A DNA stretch of 64,000 bases, taken from Ruminococcus flavefaciens ATCC 19208. Its GTDB lineage: Bacteria > Bacillota > Clostridia > Oscillospirales > Ruminococcaceae. A program made the position numbers and the translations under genes. Below the pieces are notes generated by a model, which saw only the letters and a program-made list of their open reading frames with translations, searched no databases and had not been told where the DNA came from. The DNA lies in assembly GCF_000518765.1 (NCBI RefSeq), contig NZ_KI912490.1, positions 62,001 through 126,000 on the forward strand, in the 5' to 3' direction. Positions 25,316 through 34,318 of this stretch are shown one piece after another (the stretch's first letter is position 1; every line of letters begins with the position of its first letter).

Positions 25316-27703
25316 TTAGTTATTGCCATCATTTATAAAGAATGACTGTATTTTTTTTGTTATCAGTGTCATATAGCGCAGACATGGCTCTGCGATAATT
25401 GAGAAGTTTACGCAGAGAAGGATACAGCGGTTAGACATATTTGTTATGTCGAACATCTTGCTGATGAATATCATACAGCAGGCAAGTCCCACTCCACAGA
25501 GTATCCACATCCACATCTTGTACATATCCATAGGCTTGCATATCTGGAATACAATCATCATTCCGACGATACTCATGAGTATCGTTGAAGCCGTAGCTAT
25601 ATCTGTAGATGCAACATTGAAGATGTTTCCGAAATATACCATAGCACATACCACAAGTACGTCTGTAAGTGCCGCAGGAAGAGCTTTCAGAAGTATATTC
25701 GTAATGAACTTACCCTTGATAAGATCGCGGTTAGGCATCTGCGACAGGAAGAAAGCAGGTAAACCTATGGTGAATATACTTATAAGAGATATCTGTGCAG
25801 GCTTCATCGGATAAGCAAGTCCGAAGAAGATGAATAATACTGATATTATTAATGAGAAGATATTCTTTACAATAAAGAGACTTCCCGAGCGCTCAAGGTT
25901 ATTTACGACCTTTCGTCCCTCTGCAACAACATCAGGCATCTTTGAGAAGTCGGATTCAAGAAGAACAAGCTGTGAAGCCTGTGCGGCTGCGTCACTTCCC
26001 GAAGCCATAGCTACAGAGCAGTCTGCATCTTTAAGTGCGAGAACGTCGTTTACACCGTCACCCGTCATTGCAACTGTCTTGCCTGCTTTTTTTAGAGCTC
26101 TTACAAACTTGCGCTTCTGTTCGGGAGTAACTCGTCCGAATACAGTATAGCGTGTAACAGCGTCCCTTATAGCACTTTCTGTTGTGAGAGTAGTAGCGTC
26201 AACATAGTCTGATGCATGTTTTATGCCTGCCTGCTTTGCGACTTCGGATACCGTAACGGGATTATCACCCGAAATGACCTTTATCTCTACGCCCTGCTCA
26301 GCAAAATACTTGAATGTTTCGGGAGCATTTTCACGTATGGGATTTGACATCATTATAAAGCACATGGGTTCTACAGAAGCTGTAAGCGCCTTTCCGTCGG
26401 GAACACCTCTGTACTTTCCAAAAACAAGGACTCTGTAGCCCTTGCGGTTATATTCCTCTATCTTCTCCTTATATTGGTCTATCTTTTCCTTGAGGACAAA
26501 TTCAGGAGCACCGAGTACAAATGACTCACGTTCAAATGTAACACTGCTGTACTTGAATTCAGATGAGAAGCCTGTTATAGACACGGCAGCTCTTCCCGCA
26601 GGACGATGGAAGTGATTCTTTATAGCCGCCATAGTCTGGTTATCCGAATCCTGAGCAGCAGCAAAATCACTGATAAGTCCCTGTACAGAGTCTATATCGT
26701 ATTCGTCGGTCGCAGGAACTACTGCTGTTACTGACATCTCATTCTCTGTGATAGTACCTGTTTTATCAACGCAGAGCACATCAACTCGCGCAAGTGTCTC
26801 AATACATTTCATATCGTGAACAAGTACCTTGCTGAGAGCAAGCCTCATGGCACTGATAACAAGCGTAACACTCGCAAGAAGGAAAAGTCCCTCAGGTATC
26901 ATGCCTATTACAGCAGCGACCATCGACTGTACACTTGCACGTATGGTGTCGTGGTTTATATAGTACGCCTGATAGAAAAGTATGCTTCCTATCGGTATAA
27001 TAGCAACGCCTGCAAACTTTACTATCCTGTTTAGTGAGCGGATCATCTCGGACTGCTCACCCTTTCGTGATTTCTTTGCCTGTATAGTAAGCTTTGAGAT
27101 ATATGATTCTCTTCCTACTCTTTCAAGTCTTGCACGGCATGTGCCCGAAACTATATAGCTTCCCGACATGAGAGTATCTCCCGGCTTTTTGCTTATTTCA
27201 TCGGATTCACCTGTAAGGAGTGATTCGTTTACGGAAACGTTTCCGTCCACAACTATAGCGTCAGCACTTATCTGATTTCCTGCCTTGAATATTACTATAT
27301 CATCTATTACAAGATCCTTTGACGGAACTGTCTTTATCTCTCCGTCACGGACTACCGTTGTAACAGGGGCATTAAGCACCTTTATCTTGTCCAGTACGGA
27401 CTTTGAACGCATCTCCTGTATTATACCGATAAGAGCATTGGCTACGATTATAGGCATAAACGTAAGGTCACGGTAAGAGCCTACAACTACAAGCAATACA
27501 GAAAGGATAACAAATATAAGGTTAAAGTACGTGAGTACGTTATCGGCTACTATCTCCTTTACTGTTTTTGAAGGCGACTCAACAGGCTTGTTGTCCTGTC
27601 CTGCTTCTGCCCTCTCCTTTACCTGTGCAGATGTAAGTCCTTCATTGAAATCCGCCTTTACTCTGTCGGGGACAATTATATCATTAAATTCGCTAATTTT
27701 CAT
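25316..27703 (-). CDS. P-type cation-transporting ATPase
   Basis: 795 aa. All P-type motifs are present: LLTGES (actuator), the phosphorylated Asp in DKTGTITENE, and MTGDGVNDVLALKDADCSVAM. About ten membrane segments are visible, with the ion-binding PEGLF in segment 4. There is no N-terminal HMA domain and no CPC motif, so it is not a copper or heavy-metal type. The PEGL motif points to the Ca/Mg or CtpE-like branch, probably calcium, but this is inference. The start is uncertain: the ATG at 27703 begins the conserved sequence but its Shine-Dalgarno is weak, and the longer frame to 27769 adds an unlikely hydrophobic leader. Confidence 0.88.
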   Translation of the reverse strand: MKISEFNDIIVPDRVKADFNEGLTSAQVKERAEAGQDNKPVESPSKTVKEIVADNVLTYFNLIFVILSVLLVVVGSYRDLTFMPIIVANALIGIIQEMRSKSVLDKIKVLNAPVTTVVRDGEIKTVPSKDLVIDDIVIFKAGNQISADAIVVDGNVSVNESLLTGESDEISKKPGDTLMSGSYIVSGTCRARLERVGRESYISKLTIQAKKSRKGEQSEMIRSLNRIVKFAGVAIIPIGSILFYQAYYINHDTIRASVQSMVAAVIGMIPEGLFLLASVTLVISAMRLALSKVLVHDMKCIETLARVDVLCVDKTGTITENEMSVTAVVPATDEYDIDSVQGLISDFAAAQDSDNQTMAAIKNHFHRPAGRAAVSITGFSSEFKYSSVTFERESFVLGAPEFVLKEKIDQYKEKIEEYNRKGYRVLVFGKYRGVPDGKALTASVEPMCFIMMSNPIRENAPETFKYFAEQGVEIKVISGDNPVTVSEVAKQAGIKHASDYVDATTLTTESAIRDAVTRYTVFGRVTPEQKRKFVRALKKAGKTVAMTGDGVNDVLALKDADCSVAMASGSDAAAQASQLVLLESDFSKMPDVVAEGRKVVNNLERSGSLFIVKNIFSLIISVLFIFFGLAYPMKPAQISLISIFTIGLPAFFLSQMPNRDLIKGKFITNILLKALPAALTDVLVVCAMVYFGNIFNVASTDIATASTILMSIVGMMIVFQICKPMDMYKMWMWILCGVGLACCMIFISKMFDITNMSNRCILLCVNFSIIAEPCLRYMTLITKKIQSFFINDGNN

Positions 27704-27787
27704 TATTTCAATAAACACCTCGCAAATAAATACTATTTTAATTGTAACATATTTCTTTAACAATTTCAATCATTATTCAGAATTTTA

Positions 27788-27820
27788 TTGTCAACCATTT
27801 TAGACAAAATAGGTTGACAA
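27788..27820. promoter_or_regulatory. BirA (biotin repressor) operator
   Basis: TTGTCAACC (27788-27796) and GGTTGACAA (27812-27820) form a perfect inverted repeat with a 15-base spacer, the form known for BirA sites in Firmicutes. The right half covers the minus-35 of the bioY promoter, so biotin-bound BirA would block RNA polymerase. Confidence 0.88.
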
Positions 27821-27842
27821 AGAATAATATCTGTGCTATAAT
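27814..27842 (+). promoter_or_regulatory. bioY promoter
   Basis: TTGACA (27814-27819) and TATAAT (27837-27842) are 17 bases apart, with an extended minus-10 TG. The minus-35 lies inside the BirA operator. Confidence 0.88.
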
Positions 27843-27929
27843 TCATATGTAAGATCTTATAAAAACAACAATACGCATGATCCATCACAGACGATATGCG
27901 CGTTTATATCACGTAAGGAGTTGTATTCA

Positions 27930-28499
27930 ATGGTCAATAATACAGCAAATGGAAAAAAGCTCAGCTTTTCTACAAAAGAAATGGTGCTTACAGCCATGTT
28001 CGCAGCTATAATAGTTGTATGCTCATGGATATCCATTCCAATAGGCACTATCGCCATTACATTGCAGACATTCGCAATTTTCTGCGTACTCGGTATTCTC
28101 GGCGGAAGAAACGGTCTCTTCTCCATATTGGTATTCATACTTCTCGGAGCTATAGGACTGCCTGTTTTTTCAGGCTTCAAAGGCGGTATAGGAGTGCTTA
28201 CAGGTCCAACCGGAGGCTATATACTGGGATTTATTTTCATGGCACTTATATATATGGCAGGCGAAAAGCTCTTCGGCAAAAAGCTTGTCGTGCAGATAGT
28301 GCTCATGCTTGCAGGTCTTGCAGTCTGCTACGCTTTCGGAACAGTATGGTTCATATACGTGTTCTCAAAAGACGGAAATTCAATGCCGCTTTCAAAGGCT
28401 TTGAAGCTTTGCGTAACGCCATTCATACCATTCGACATTATAAAGCTTGTCCTTGCTCTTATAATCACAGACCGTGTAAAAAAACATCATCTTATATAA
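27930..28499 (+). CDS. bioY: Biotin transporter BioY (ECF S component)
   Basis: 189 aa with about six membrane helices. Family motifs are visible in ISIPIGTIAITLQTFAIF (about 35-52) and GPTGGYILGF (about 90-99), the latter a BioY signature. BioY captures biotin and works with shared energising ECF subunits (EcfT, EcfA), which are not encoded in this window. The ATG at 27930 follows AAGGAG. The upstream BirA operator shows control by biotin supply, which suggests the strain imports at least part of its biotin. A terminator follows directly. Confidence 0.95.
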   Translation: MVNNTANGKKLSFSTKEMVLTAMFAAIIVVCSWISIPIGTIAITLQTFAIFCVLGILGGRNGLFSILVFILLGAIGLPVFSGFKGGIGVLTGPTGGYILGFIFMALIYMAGEKLFGKKLVVQIVLMLAGLAVCYAFGTVWFIYVFSKDGNSMPLSKALKLCVTPFIPFDIIKLVLALIITDRVKKHHLI

Positions 28500-28507
28500 T
28501 ATCGAGT

Positions 28508-28537
28508 GACCTGTCCGATATAGGACAGGTCTTTTAT
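28508..28537. terminator. Terminator of bioY
   Basis: GACCTGTCC (28508-28516) pairs with GGACAGGTC (28523-28531), followed by TTTTATTTTT. Confidence 0.88.
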
Positions 28538-29382
28538 TTTTCAAGAAAAGCAAGCAAATCCTCAAGGTATCGGCTTGCAGTACGTCTGCCTATACGGTAG
28601 ACCTCAAGCATAACATCAGGGTCATGCTCCACATGACCTACAGGCAGCTTTTCGGGGGGAGCAATAACAAAGGCTCTTCCCTCTTCTTCCGCACTGCGAA
28701 TATATTTCAGCTCGCTGTTGTACATCTTATGACGATTTGCAGCTGCCTTGACAAGCTCGGGGTATTTTCGGTATTTGACCTTCATAAGTCTCATTCCGCC
28801 TGCCGGCTTCTTTATGTAATCTCGTGGCTGAGTAAGTATGACAACATTTTTTTCACAGCCGCGGCTCTCCATGAATTTTAGCGGGATAGAGTCGGAAATA
28901 CCGCCGTCAAGCAGACGATGCTCTCCTATCTCCACTATCCTTGCCGCTATGGGCATAGAGGCTGATGCGCGTATCCATTCAAGCTCGGTATAGTCAATAT
29001 TTCCGCATTTATGGTATACTGCCCTGCCTGTGTTTATGTCAGTGCATACCACCCAGAAATCCATAGGTGATGCATTGAAGGCTTCCGTATCGAATATATC
29101 AAGCTTATCAGGTATCTCATGATAGCAGAATTCAGAGCCGAAAAGATCGCCTGTCTTTATGTATGAAAGCATACTGCAATAGCGTTTATCCTTGCAGAAT
29201 CTTGTATTATAGCGTATAGCCCTGCGTATTTGTCCCGACTTATAGTTGCAGCCGAATGCTGCTCCTGCGGAAACTCCCACAGCTACGTCTAATTTTATAT
29301 CGTTTTCCATGAGGATATCAAGAACTCCTGCGGTAAAAAGTCCGCGCATAGCTCCCCCCTCAAGAACAAGTCCGTATTTCAT
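28534..29382 (-). CDS. Patatin-like phospholipase family protein
   Basis: 282 aa, cytoplasmic. The patatin signatures are complete: the oxyanion loop LEGGAMRGLFTAG (about 6-18), nucleophile GVSAG (about 36-40) and the Asp of LLDGGISDSIPL. It resembles bacterial RssA/YjdJ-type patatins, which hydrolyse acyl esters of lipids; the physiological substrate is unknown. The ATG at 29382 follows GGAAG; the longer frame from 29415 has no ribosome binding site. It is convergent with bioY. Confidence 0.88.
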   Translation of the reverse strand: MKYGLVLEGGAMRGLFTAGVLDILMENDIKLDVAVGVSAGAAFGCNYKSGQIRRAIRYNTRFCKDKRYCSMLSYIKTGDLFGSEFCYHEIPDKLDIFDTEAFNASPMDFWVVCTDINTGRAVYHKCGNIDYTELEWIRASASMPIAARIVEIGEHRLLDGGISDSIPLKFMESRGCEKNVVILTQPRDYIKKPAGGMRLMKVKYRKYPELVKAAANRHKMYNSELKYIRSAEEEGRAFVIAPPEKLPVGHVEHDPDVMLEVYRIGRRTASRYLEDLLAFLEK

Positions 29383-29430
29383 TTCATGCTTCCTTTCAGT
29401 GTTTATTAAGATCATTGATAGCTTCGACTC

Positions 29431-29454
29431 GGACGGATAATATCCGCCCCTACA
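29431..29454. repeat. Dispersed palindrome, copy 1
   Basis: GGACGGATAATATCCGCCC followed closely by TACA. Nearly the same element is at 53240-53262. It lies between codirectional genes and looks like a small intergenic repeat. Confidence 0.55.
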
Positions 29455-29932
29455 CTAATCAATGTTCACTGTCATTATGTATTCTTCATCATTTTCAAAA
29501 ACTGTTTTAAATCCGACCTTTTCATACATCTTTACGGCATAATTAGCCTTTTGAACTGCCAGCGAGAGCCTTTTACAGCCTTTTTCAGCATAAGCCGCTA
29601 TTATTGCTCGCATAAGTGCAGTACCTATGCCTTTGCCTCTGTAGTCCTTATACAGGGATATGGCAAGTGAAGGAGTATCGTCATCTATATGACCGTAATC
29701 GTTCATTATACGTCCCCATACAGCTCCGACGATATTGCCGTCTGCTTCTGCGGCAAGAGCTATATCGCCTTTTCTCTGTCCGAAATCCATGATATAGACC
29801 TGCAATTCGGGCTTGTATAATTATATCCCTTGGCGGCGGAGCTGCCCCCTCAGGAATAAATATTGCTTCATAGAGAAAATCAGCCAGTACCGGATATTCT
29901 GTTTCGGATAACGGTATTATGCAGTATTTCAT
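29455..29932 (-). pseudogene. GNAT acetyltransferase, frameshifted
   Basis: A good start (ATG at 29932 behind GGAG) opens a frame with a GNAT N-terminus, LADFLYEAIFIPEGAAPPPR, which then loses sense near 29812. The adjacent frame, open to 29455, continues the family sequence as PELQVYIMDF, AISLYKDYRGKGIGTAL (acetyl-CoA loop) and AVKMYEKVGFKTVFE. Removing one G just after CAA near 29812 would restore one reading frame with DIIIQPEL. Thus a single-base insertion (or a sequencing error) breaks a gene of about 159 codons. The predicted protein would N-acetylate a small or protein amine; the substrate is unknown. Confidence 0.82.
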
Positions 29933-30020
29933 TTATTTCTCCATATTCTGTGATAAGTGGTTAGTGGTCGGTTAACCCAAATCTATGCATTTATCACTGT
30001 TAACTGATAACTTATTAAGA

Positions 30021-30044
30021 AAGGAGCTGCCAAAACAGCTCCTT
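30021..30044 (-). terminator. Terminator of the aro operon
   Basis: AAGGAGCTG (30021-30029) pairs with CAGCTCCTT (30036-30044), just after the DUF4364 stop on the minus strand. Confidence 0.75.
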
Positions 30045-30050
30045 ATGTCG

Positions 30051-30644
30051 TCAATTGTCGCTCAGGTCGTATGGCGGTTCTTCATTTGAGAGCGCAACTT
30101 CTATTACTTTTCCGTAAAAACCGGCAGGATTTAGCATTATCTTCTCGCCTATGAGCTTTGCCTGAGCAAGGTCGGGAGCATAGAGCTTTAAGTCCATAAG
30201 ATCAAAATTCACATCTACGCATCTTACATGAGTATAATAGCCGTTTCCAACAGGCTCATACTCTATTTTCAATTCCTTTTCGTACTGAACACGGGCAAAA
30301 TACCTAAGTGCCGCAAGCACAAGCTTGTCCCTGTAGGACTTTGGAGCATAGTTTTTTAGCTGTTTTGCGCATTCTCTGCCCTTTGGCTGCAAAATGTAGC
30401 ATTCATTGCCGCTGTTGTCCTTTTCGGAGGTTATATGTCCGTTTTTCAGCAGATAGCCAATAGAGTCCTGATAATAGAAGTAATTCACTACTCCCGTACC
30501 GATAGCAATATCATAAAGCTGGTCTGGACTTACGGGTCTGTCTATTTTATAAAGCAGATAACACAGCAGAATATTCAGCGTCGGTACGTCTTTTATTTCG
30601 ATATCGGCGCGTTCTGCCATTTTCATTATGTTTTCGTCCTGCAT
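30051..30644 (-). CDS. DUF4364 family protein (winged-helix-like)
   Basis: 197 aa. The N-terminal about 90 residues look like a winged helix (ILLCYLLYKIDRPVSPDQLY, then DSIGYLLKNGHI), followed by a beta-rich C-terminal part. This matches the DUF4364 proteins found widely in Clostridia, whose function is not known. The ATG at 30644 follows AAGGTG. It begins 10 bases after the aroC stop and precedes the operon terminator, so it is cotranscribed with the shikimate genes; that link may be incidental. Confidence 0.75.
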   Translation of the reverse strand: MQDENIMKMAERADIEIKDVPTLNILLCYLLYKIDRPVSPDQLYDIAIGTGVVNYFYYQDSIGYLLKNGHITSEKDNSGNECYILQPKGRECAKQLKNYAPKSYRDKLVLAALRYFARVQYEKELKIEYEPVGNGYYTHVRCVDVNFDLMDLKLYAPDLAQAKLIGEKIMLNPAGFYGKVIEVALSNEEPPYDLSDN

Positions 30645-30654
30645 AAAAGTCACC

Positions 30655-31734
30655 TTAACAGAAATTTGGATAATCCATCATATGTGAAAGAAGCGCGATA
30701 TTCACAGCTGCTTCAACACACGGAACAGCCGAAGGTACAGCGCATGGGATATGCTTTTCGCTTTCAGCTGTCTCACTGGTCATATCACGGTAATTAACGG
30801 CATTCTGAGTCTGAGGGATATACTCCGAGGGCTTGAAAGCAACTCTCAGAGTAACAGGCATACCCGAAGATATACCACCGATGATGCCGCCATGATTATT
30901 GGTCTTTGTGAGCACGTGACCGTGGTCGTTGACATAAAACTCGTCATTGTTCTGGCTTCCAACCATTTTTGCCGAAAGGAAGCCTGCTCCGAACTCAAGT
31001 CCCGTAACGTTTGGGATACCGAATATGAGCTGAGCGATAGTATTCTCAAGACCGTCAAATATAGGCGATCCTATTCCCGCAGGAACATTCACAGAAGCAC
31101 ACTCGATAACGCCGCCGAGAGACTCTCCGCCCTCATAAGCCTTATTGATATCCTCTATCATCTGCCAGCCCTTGCGGTCATTGATAACAGGAAAATCCTT
31201 CATTCTGACGCTGAGAACGCCGTCCCTTGTGATATTCACAGGATCGTAGGGGTTGTCCTTTACATTGTGTATCTGTAATATATGGGCACCTGTATAGATG
31301 CCGCGTCTTTCAAGTATCTGAGCGCAGACCGCACCAGCAAAGCACAGCGGAGCTGTGAGCCTGTCCGAGAAATGTCCGCCGCCTCTGACATCATTGAAGC
31401 CTCTGTATCTCATTGCACCTGTATAGTCCGCATGACCGGGACGAACAAGATTGTCTGTCTCTTCATGCTGAGGTGCAGATGTATCGGTATTTTGCAGGAA
31501 TGCACAAAGAGGAGTACCCGTTGTACGCTCGTTGAAAATACCTGACATTATATGAGGCATGGAATTTACGGCAGTCTGACCGCCGCAGGAATATCTTCTT
31601 GCCATGAAGCGCGCAAGCTCCTCAGCATTTATGTATTCTCCCGATGGAAGATTATCCACGGTAACGCCTATTGCAGGTCCGTGAGCTTCACCGAACATGG
31701 AGACAGATATCCGATTATTCCAGAATGATGACAT
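30655..31734 (-). CDS. aroC: Chorismate synthase
   Basis: 359 aa. It converts EPSP to chorismate using reduced FMN, the last step of the shikimate pathway. Signatures are FGEAHGPAIGVT near residues 13-24, RPGHADYTG, RGGGHFSDRLTA and NNHGGIIGGISSGMP. The ATG at 31734 with GGAGG upstream is the start; it lies inside the end of aroA (20-base overlap), which implies translational coupling. Confidence 0.97.
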   Translation of the reverse strand: MSSFWNNRISVSMFGEAHGPAIGVTVDNLPSGEYINAEELARFMARRYSCGGQTAVNSMPHIMSGIFNERTTGTPLCAFLQNTDTSAPQHEETDNLVRPGHADYTGAMRYRGFNDVRGGGHFSDRLTAPLCFAGAVCAQILERRGIYTGAHILQIHNVKDNPYDPVNITRDGVLSVRMKDFPVINDRKGWQMIEDINKAYEGGESLGGVIECASVNVPAGIGSPIFDGLENTIAQLIFGIPNVTGLEFGAGFLSAKMVGSQNNDEFYVNDHGHVLTKTNNHGGIIGGISSGMPVTLRVAFKPSEYIPQTQNAVNYRDMTSETAESEKHIPCAVPSAVPCVEAAVNIALLSHMMDYPNFC

Positions 31735-32947
31735 TAGCTTTACCTCCGAGCATTTTGTAGTCGTCAAAGAAAGCAGGATAGGACTTTTCGGCAGCCTCAG
31801 CGCCCTTGATAATTACTTCTCCGTCGGTACAGGTAGCTGCTATGGCTGCCGCCATAACTATTCTGTGGTCGCCGAAGCTGTCAACTGTACCTCCGTGCAT
31901 TGCTCCTGTAGGTTCAATGATGAGTCCGTCATCGGTAACTGTAACGCAGCCTCCCAGAGAATTTATGAGAGCCGCAGTAGTTTCAAGGCGGTCGCTTTCT
32001 TTTATTTTAAGTCGTTTAGCGTTGTATATTACTGATCTTCCGCTGCCGAAAGCTCCAAGCACCGCCAGTATGGGAACAAGGTCGGGAATATCGGAACAAT
32101 CGGCATTATAATTGCCAATAGTATTATTATAACATATATCATGTATAATTTCAAGAATTTTCTTATCGCCCTGAACACTGTTTTCATTAAGGTTATGAAG
32201 CTCTACCTGTGAGCCAAGAGCATTTGCAACGCAGAAAAAAGCTGCCTGAGAGTAATCTCCCTCGATCTTTTCGTCATGAGGCTTGTATGTCTGTCCGCCT
32301 TTTACACGGAAGCCTCCAGCAGTTTCCTCAGCTTCTACACCGAAACGGCGCAGAGTATCTATGGTAATGTCCACATAGGGACGGGATTCAAGATGCGATG
32401 TGAGGATTATCTCCGAATCCCCGTCAAGAAGTGGGAGCGCAAAGAGGAGTCCCGTGATGAACTGCGAAGAAACATCGCCCTCTATCTCAAATCTGCCGCT
32501 TTTAAGTCCGCCTGAAACGGTAAAAGGCATAGTGTTGTGATAATCGAATTTCACGCCGTTTTTTCCGAGCTCTCTTGTGAAGATGTCGATAGGACGCTGA
32601 GGAAGTCTGCCTCTGCCGCGGAATTCAGTCTCTGTGCCTACAGCGGCGGCAATCGGTATAATGAAACGAAGTGTGGAACCGCTCTCATTGCAGTCAACGA
32701 TGCATCTATCAGCAGGTCTGCCTCCGTTTCCCTTAACGGTGATATCCTCGCCGTTCACTTCAAACTCAGCCCCCAGAGCAGTCATAGCTCCTATTGTAGC
32801 TTCGATATCCTTTGACATGGTAACTCCGCTGAGATATGAAACTCCGTCAGCAAGTGAAGCACAAATTATCGAGCGGTGAGCACAGCTCTTTGAAGCAGGA
32901 ACGCTGAGACTGCCCTTAAGCTTTGAAGGAGTTATGCGTATATCCAT
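31715..32947 (-). CDS. aroA: 3-phosphoshikimate 1-carboxyvinyltransferase (EPSP synthase)
   Basis: 410 aa, slightly shorter than the E. coli enzyme. It joins shikimate 3-phosphate and PEP. Visible signatures are ASKSCAHRSIICASL (about 18-32), NESGSTLRF (about 86-94), GDYSQAAFF, KESDRLETT and FGDHRIVMAAAIA. Cys replaces the usual Ser in the ASKS-x-x-HR site. The start is two bases after the aroB stop, with GGAGGG inside the aroB end. Second gene of the operon. Confidence 0.96.
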   Translation of the reverse strand: MDIRITPSKLKGSLSVPASKSCAHRSIICASLADGVSYLSGVTMSKDIEATIGAMTALGAEFEVNGEDITVKGNGGRPADRCIVDCNESGSTLRFIIPIAAAVGTETEFRGRGRLPQRPIDIFTRELGKNGVKFDYHNTMPFTVSGGLKSGRFEIEGDVSSQFITGLLFALPLLDGDSEIILTSHLESRPYVDITIDTLRRFGVEAEETAGGFRVKGGQTYKPHDEKIEGDYSQAAFFCVANALGSQVELHNLNENSVQGDKKILEIIHDICYNNTIGNYNADCSDIPDLVPILAVLGAFGSGRSVIYNAKRLKIKESDRLETTAALINSLGGCVTVTDDGLIIEPTGAMHGGTVDSFGDHRIVMAAAIAATCTDGEVIIKGAEAAEKSYPAFFDDYKMLGGKANVIILE

Positions 32948-32949
32948 TC

Positions 32950-33990
32950 TCAGCCCTCCATAAGTCGGCAGAATTCAGTGAAAGGCACTTTCACTATCTC
33001 GCCCTTGCCTATCTCTTTGCAGATGATATAGTTGATATCCTTTGCTTCATTTTTCTTGTCCTTTGAACAGAAAGGAAGAAGCTCCTTCATTGGGATATCA
33101 CTTCCTGTAGGCAGCTTATAAGCTGCACATACCTTTTTAAGTCTGTCGGAAAGCTGAGGTGCAAGGCGGTCAGTTATCATGCACATACCTGCTGCAACTC
33201 CCTCGCCGTGGAAAATGCCTTTATAGTTGTGCCAACCCTCTATGGCATGACCGAGAGTATGACCGAAATTCAGCACCATACGCTCTCCCCTGTCACATTC
33301 ATCGTGTTCAACTATGACACGTTTTATATCAACGCAGGCATATACCATTTCGTCCATTATCTCGTCAACTGTACCGAGATCGCGGGACTCTATAAGCTCA
33401 AAGAGCTTTTCATCGCGTATCATACCGTATTTTATGCACTCGCCCATGCCCTCTGCAAGAGTCTCCTCGGGCAGAGTTTTAAGTATGTCACTGTCGCATA
33501 TAACAAGTGCAGGCTGCTTGAAAGCACCTACAAGGTTTTTGCCGCCTGAAATGTTTATAGCTGTCTTTCCGCCCACGGACGAATCCACCTGTGCAAGAAG
33601 AGTAGTAGGTATCTGCACAAACTCTACGCCCCTGAGATAAGAAGCTGCGGCAAATCCTGTAATATCGCCTACAACGCCTCCTCCGAGAGCAATTATGATA
33701 TCACTTCTTGTAATATTGCTCTTACAGAGAAAATCGTATATATTTCCGAGATTTTCAAGACATTTCGCCTCTTCACCGTTTGGGAAAGCGTACACACTGC
33801 ACTCAAAGCCCTCTTTTTTCAGGGAATCAAGTGCTGTCTGCAAATGCAGCTTTTCAACGATATCATCGGTAATAACGGCTGCCCTGCGCGATTTTGTTAC
33901 GTTTGCGATATATTTTCCACAGTCATCAAGTGCACCGCGCTCGATCAAAACTTCGTACGGATGACTTGTTCTGACATTTATTTTTTTCAT
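32950..33990 (-). CDS. aroB: 3-dehydroquinate synthase
   Basis: 346 aa. It cyclises DAHP to 3-dehydroquinate with NAD and a metal ion. The NAD/substrate region GGGVVGDITGFAAASYLRG and the following QIPTTLLAQVDSSVGGKT are intact, as are the metal-binding His residues in FGHTLGHAIE and HGEGVAAGM. The ATG at 33990 follows GGAGG. First gene of aroB-aroA-aroC-DUF4364; the other shikimate genes are not in the window. Confidence 0.96.
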   Translation of the reverse strand: MKKINVRTSHPYEVLIERGALDDCGKYIANVTKSRRAAVITDDIVEKLHLQTALDSLKKEGFECSVYAFPNGEEAKCLENLGNIYDFLCKSNITRSDIIIALGGGVVGDITGFAAASYLRGVEFVQIPTTLLAQVDSSVGGKTAINISGGKNLVGAFKQPALVICDSDILKTLPEETLAEGMGECIKYGMIRDEKLFELIESRDLGTVDEIMDEMVYACVDIKRVIVEHDECDRGERMVLNFGHTLGHAIEGWHNYKGIFHGEGVAAGMCMITDRLAPQLSDRLKKVCAAYKLPTGSDIPMKELLPFCSKDKKNEAKDINYIICKEIGKGEIVKVPFTEFCRLMEG

Positions 33991-34249
33991 ATTCAAATTC
34001 CTCCAGATCTATAATAACTGCCGTTTTCAACGGCATAATGTTCCATAAAAATTATACCATACACCGCTCTTACTGTCAACACTTTTCCGCTGTAAAACTT
34101 TTATTCGATGAATTGATCTTTCATCAGATATAACACGACGCAAAATTCTTTTCAAGCGCATTTTCTTAGCAACATACATAAAATTCTTTGAACATCTTGC
34201 GTAATTTACATTATATTAATAATATATTCATTATTTTCCGTCTATCGTG

Positions 34250-34258
34250 TGTTATAAT
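34250..34258 (+). promoter_or_regulatory. Extended minus-10 promoter before the GGDEF/EAL gene
   Basis: TGTTATAAT at 34250-34258, with no strong minus-35, about 60 bases before the start. The remaining roughly 330-base gap after aroB holds no gene that I can see. Confidence 0.5.
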
Positions 34259-34318
34259 AAATCTGTATAATAATGCAAATCTGATACAGAATGTTTTCTG
34301 TATTCGGAGGGGATATGA

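Noticed and set aside
25316..27703. Copper-exporting ATPase paired with the HMA protein at 19055
   Set aside because: The ATPase has no HMA domain and no CPC motif; it has PEGL, pointing to another ion, and lies 6 kb away.
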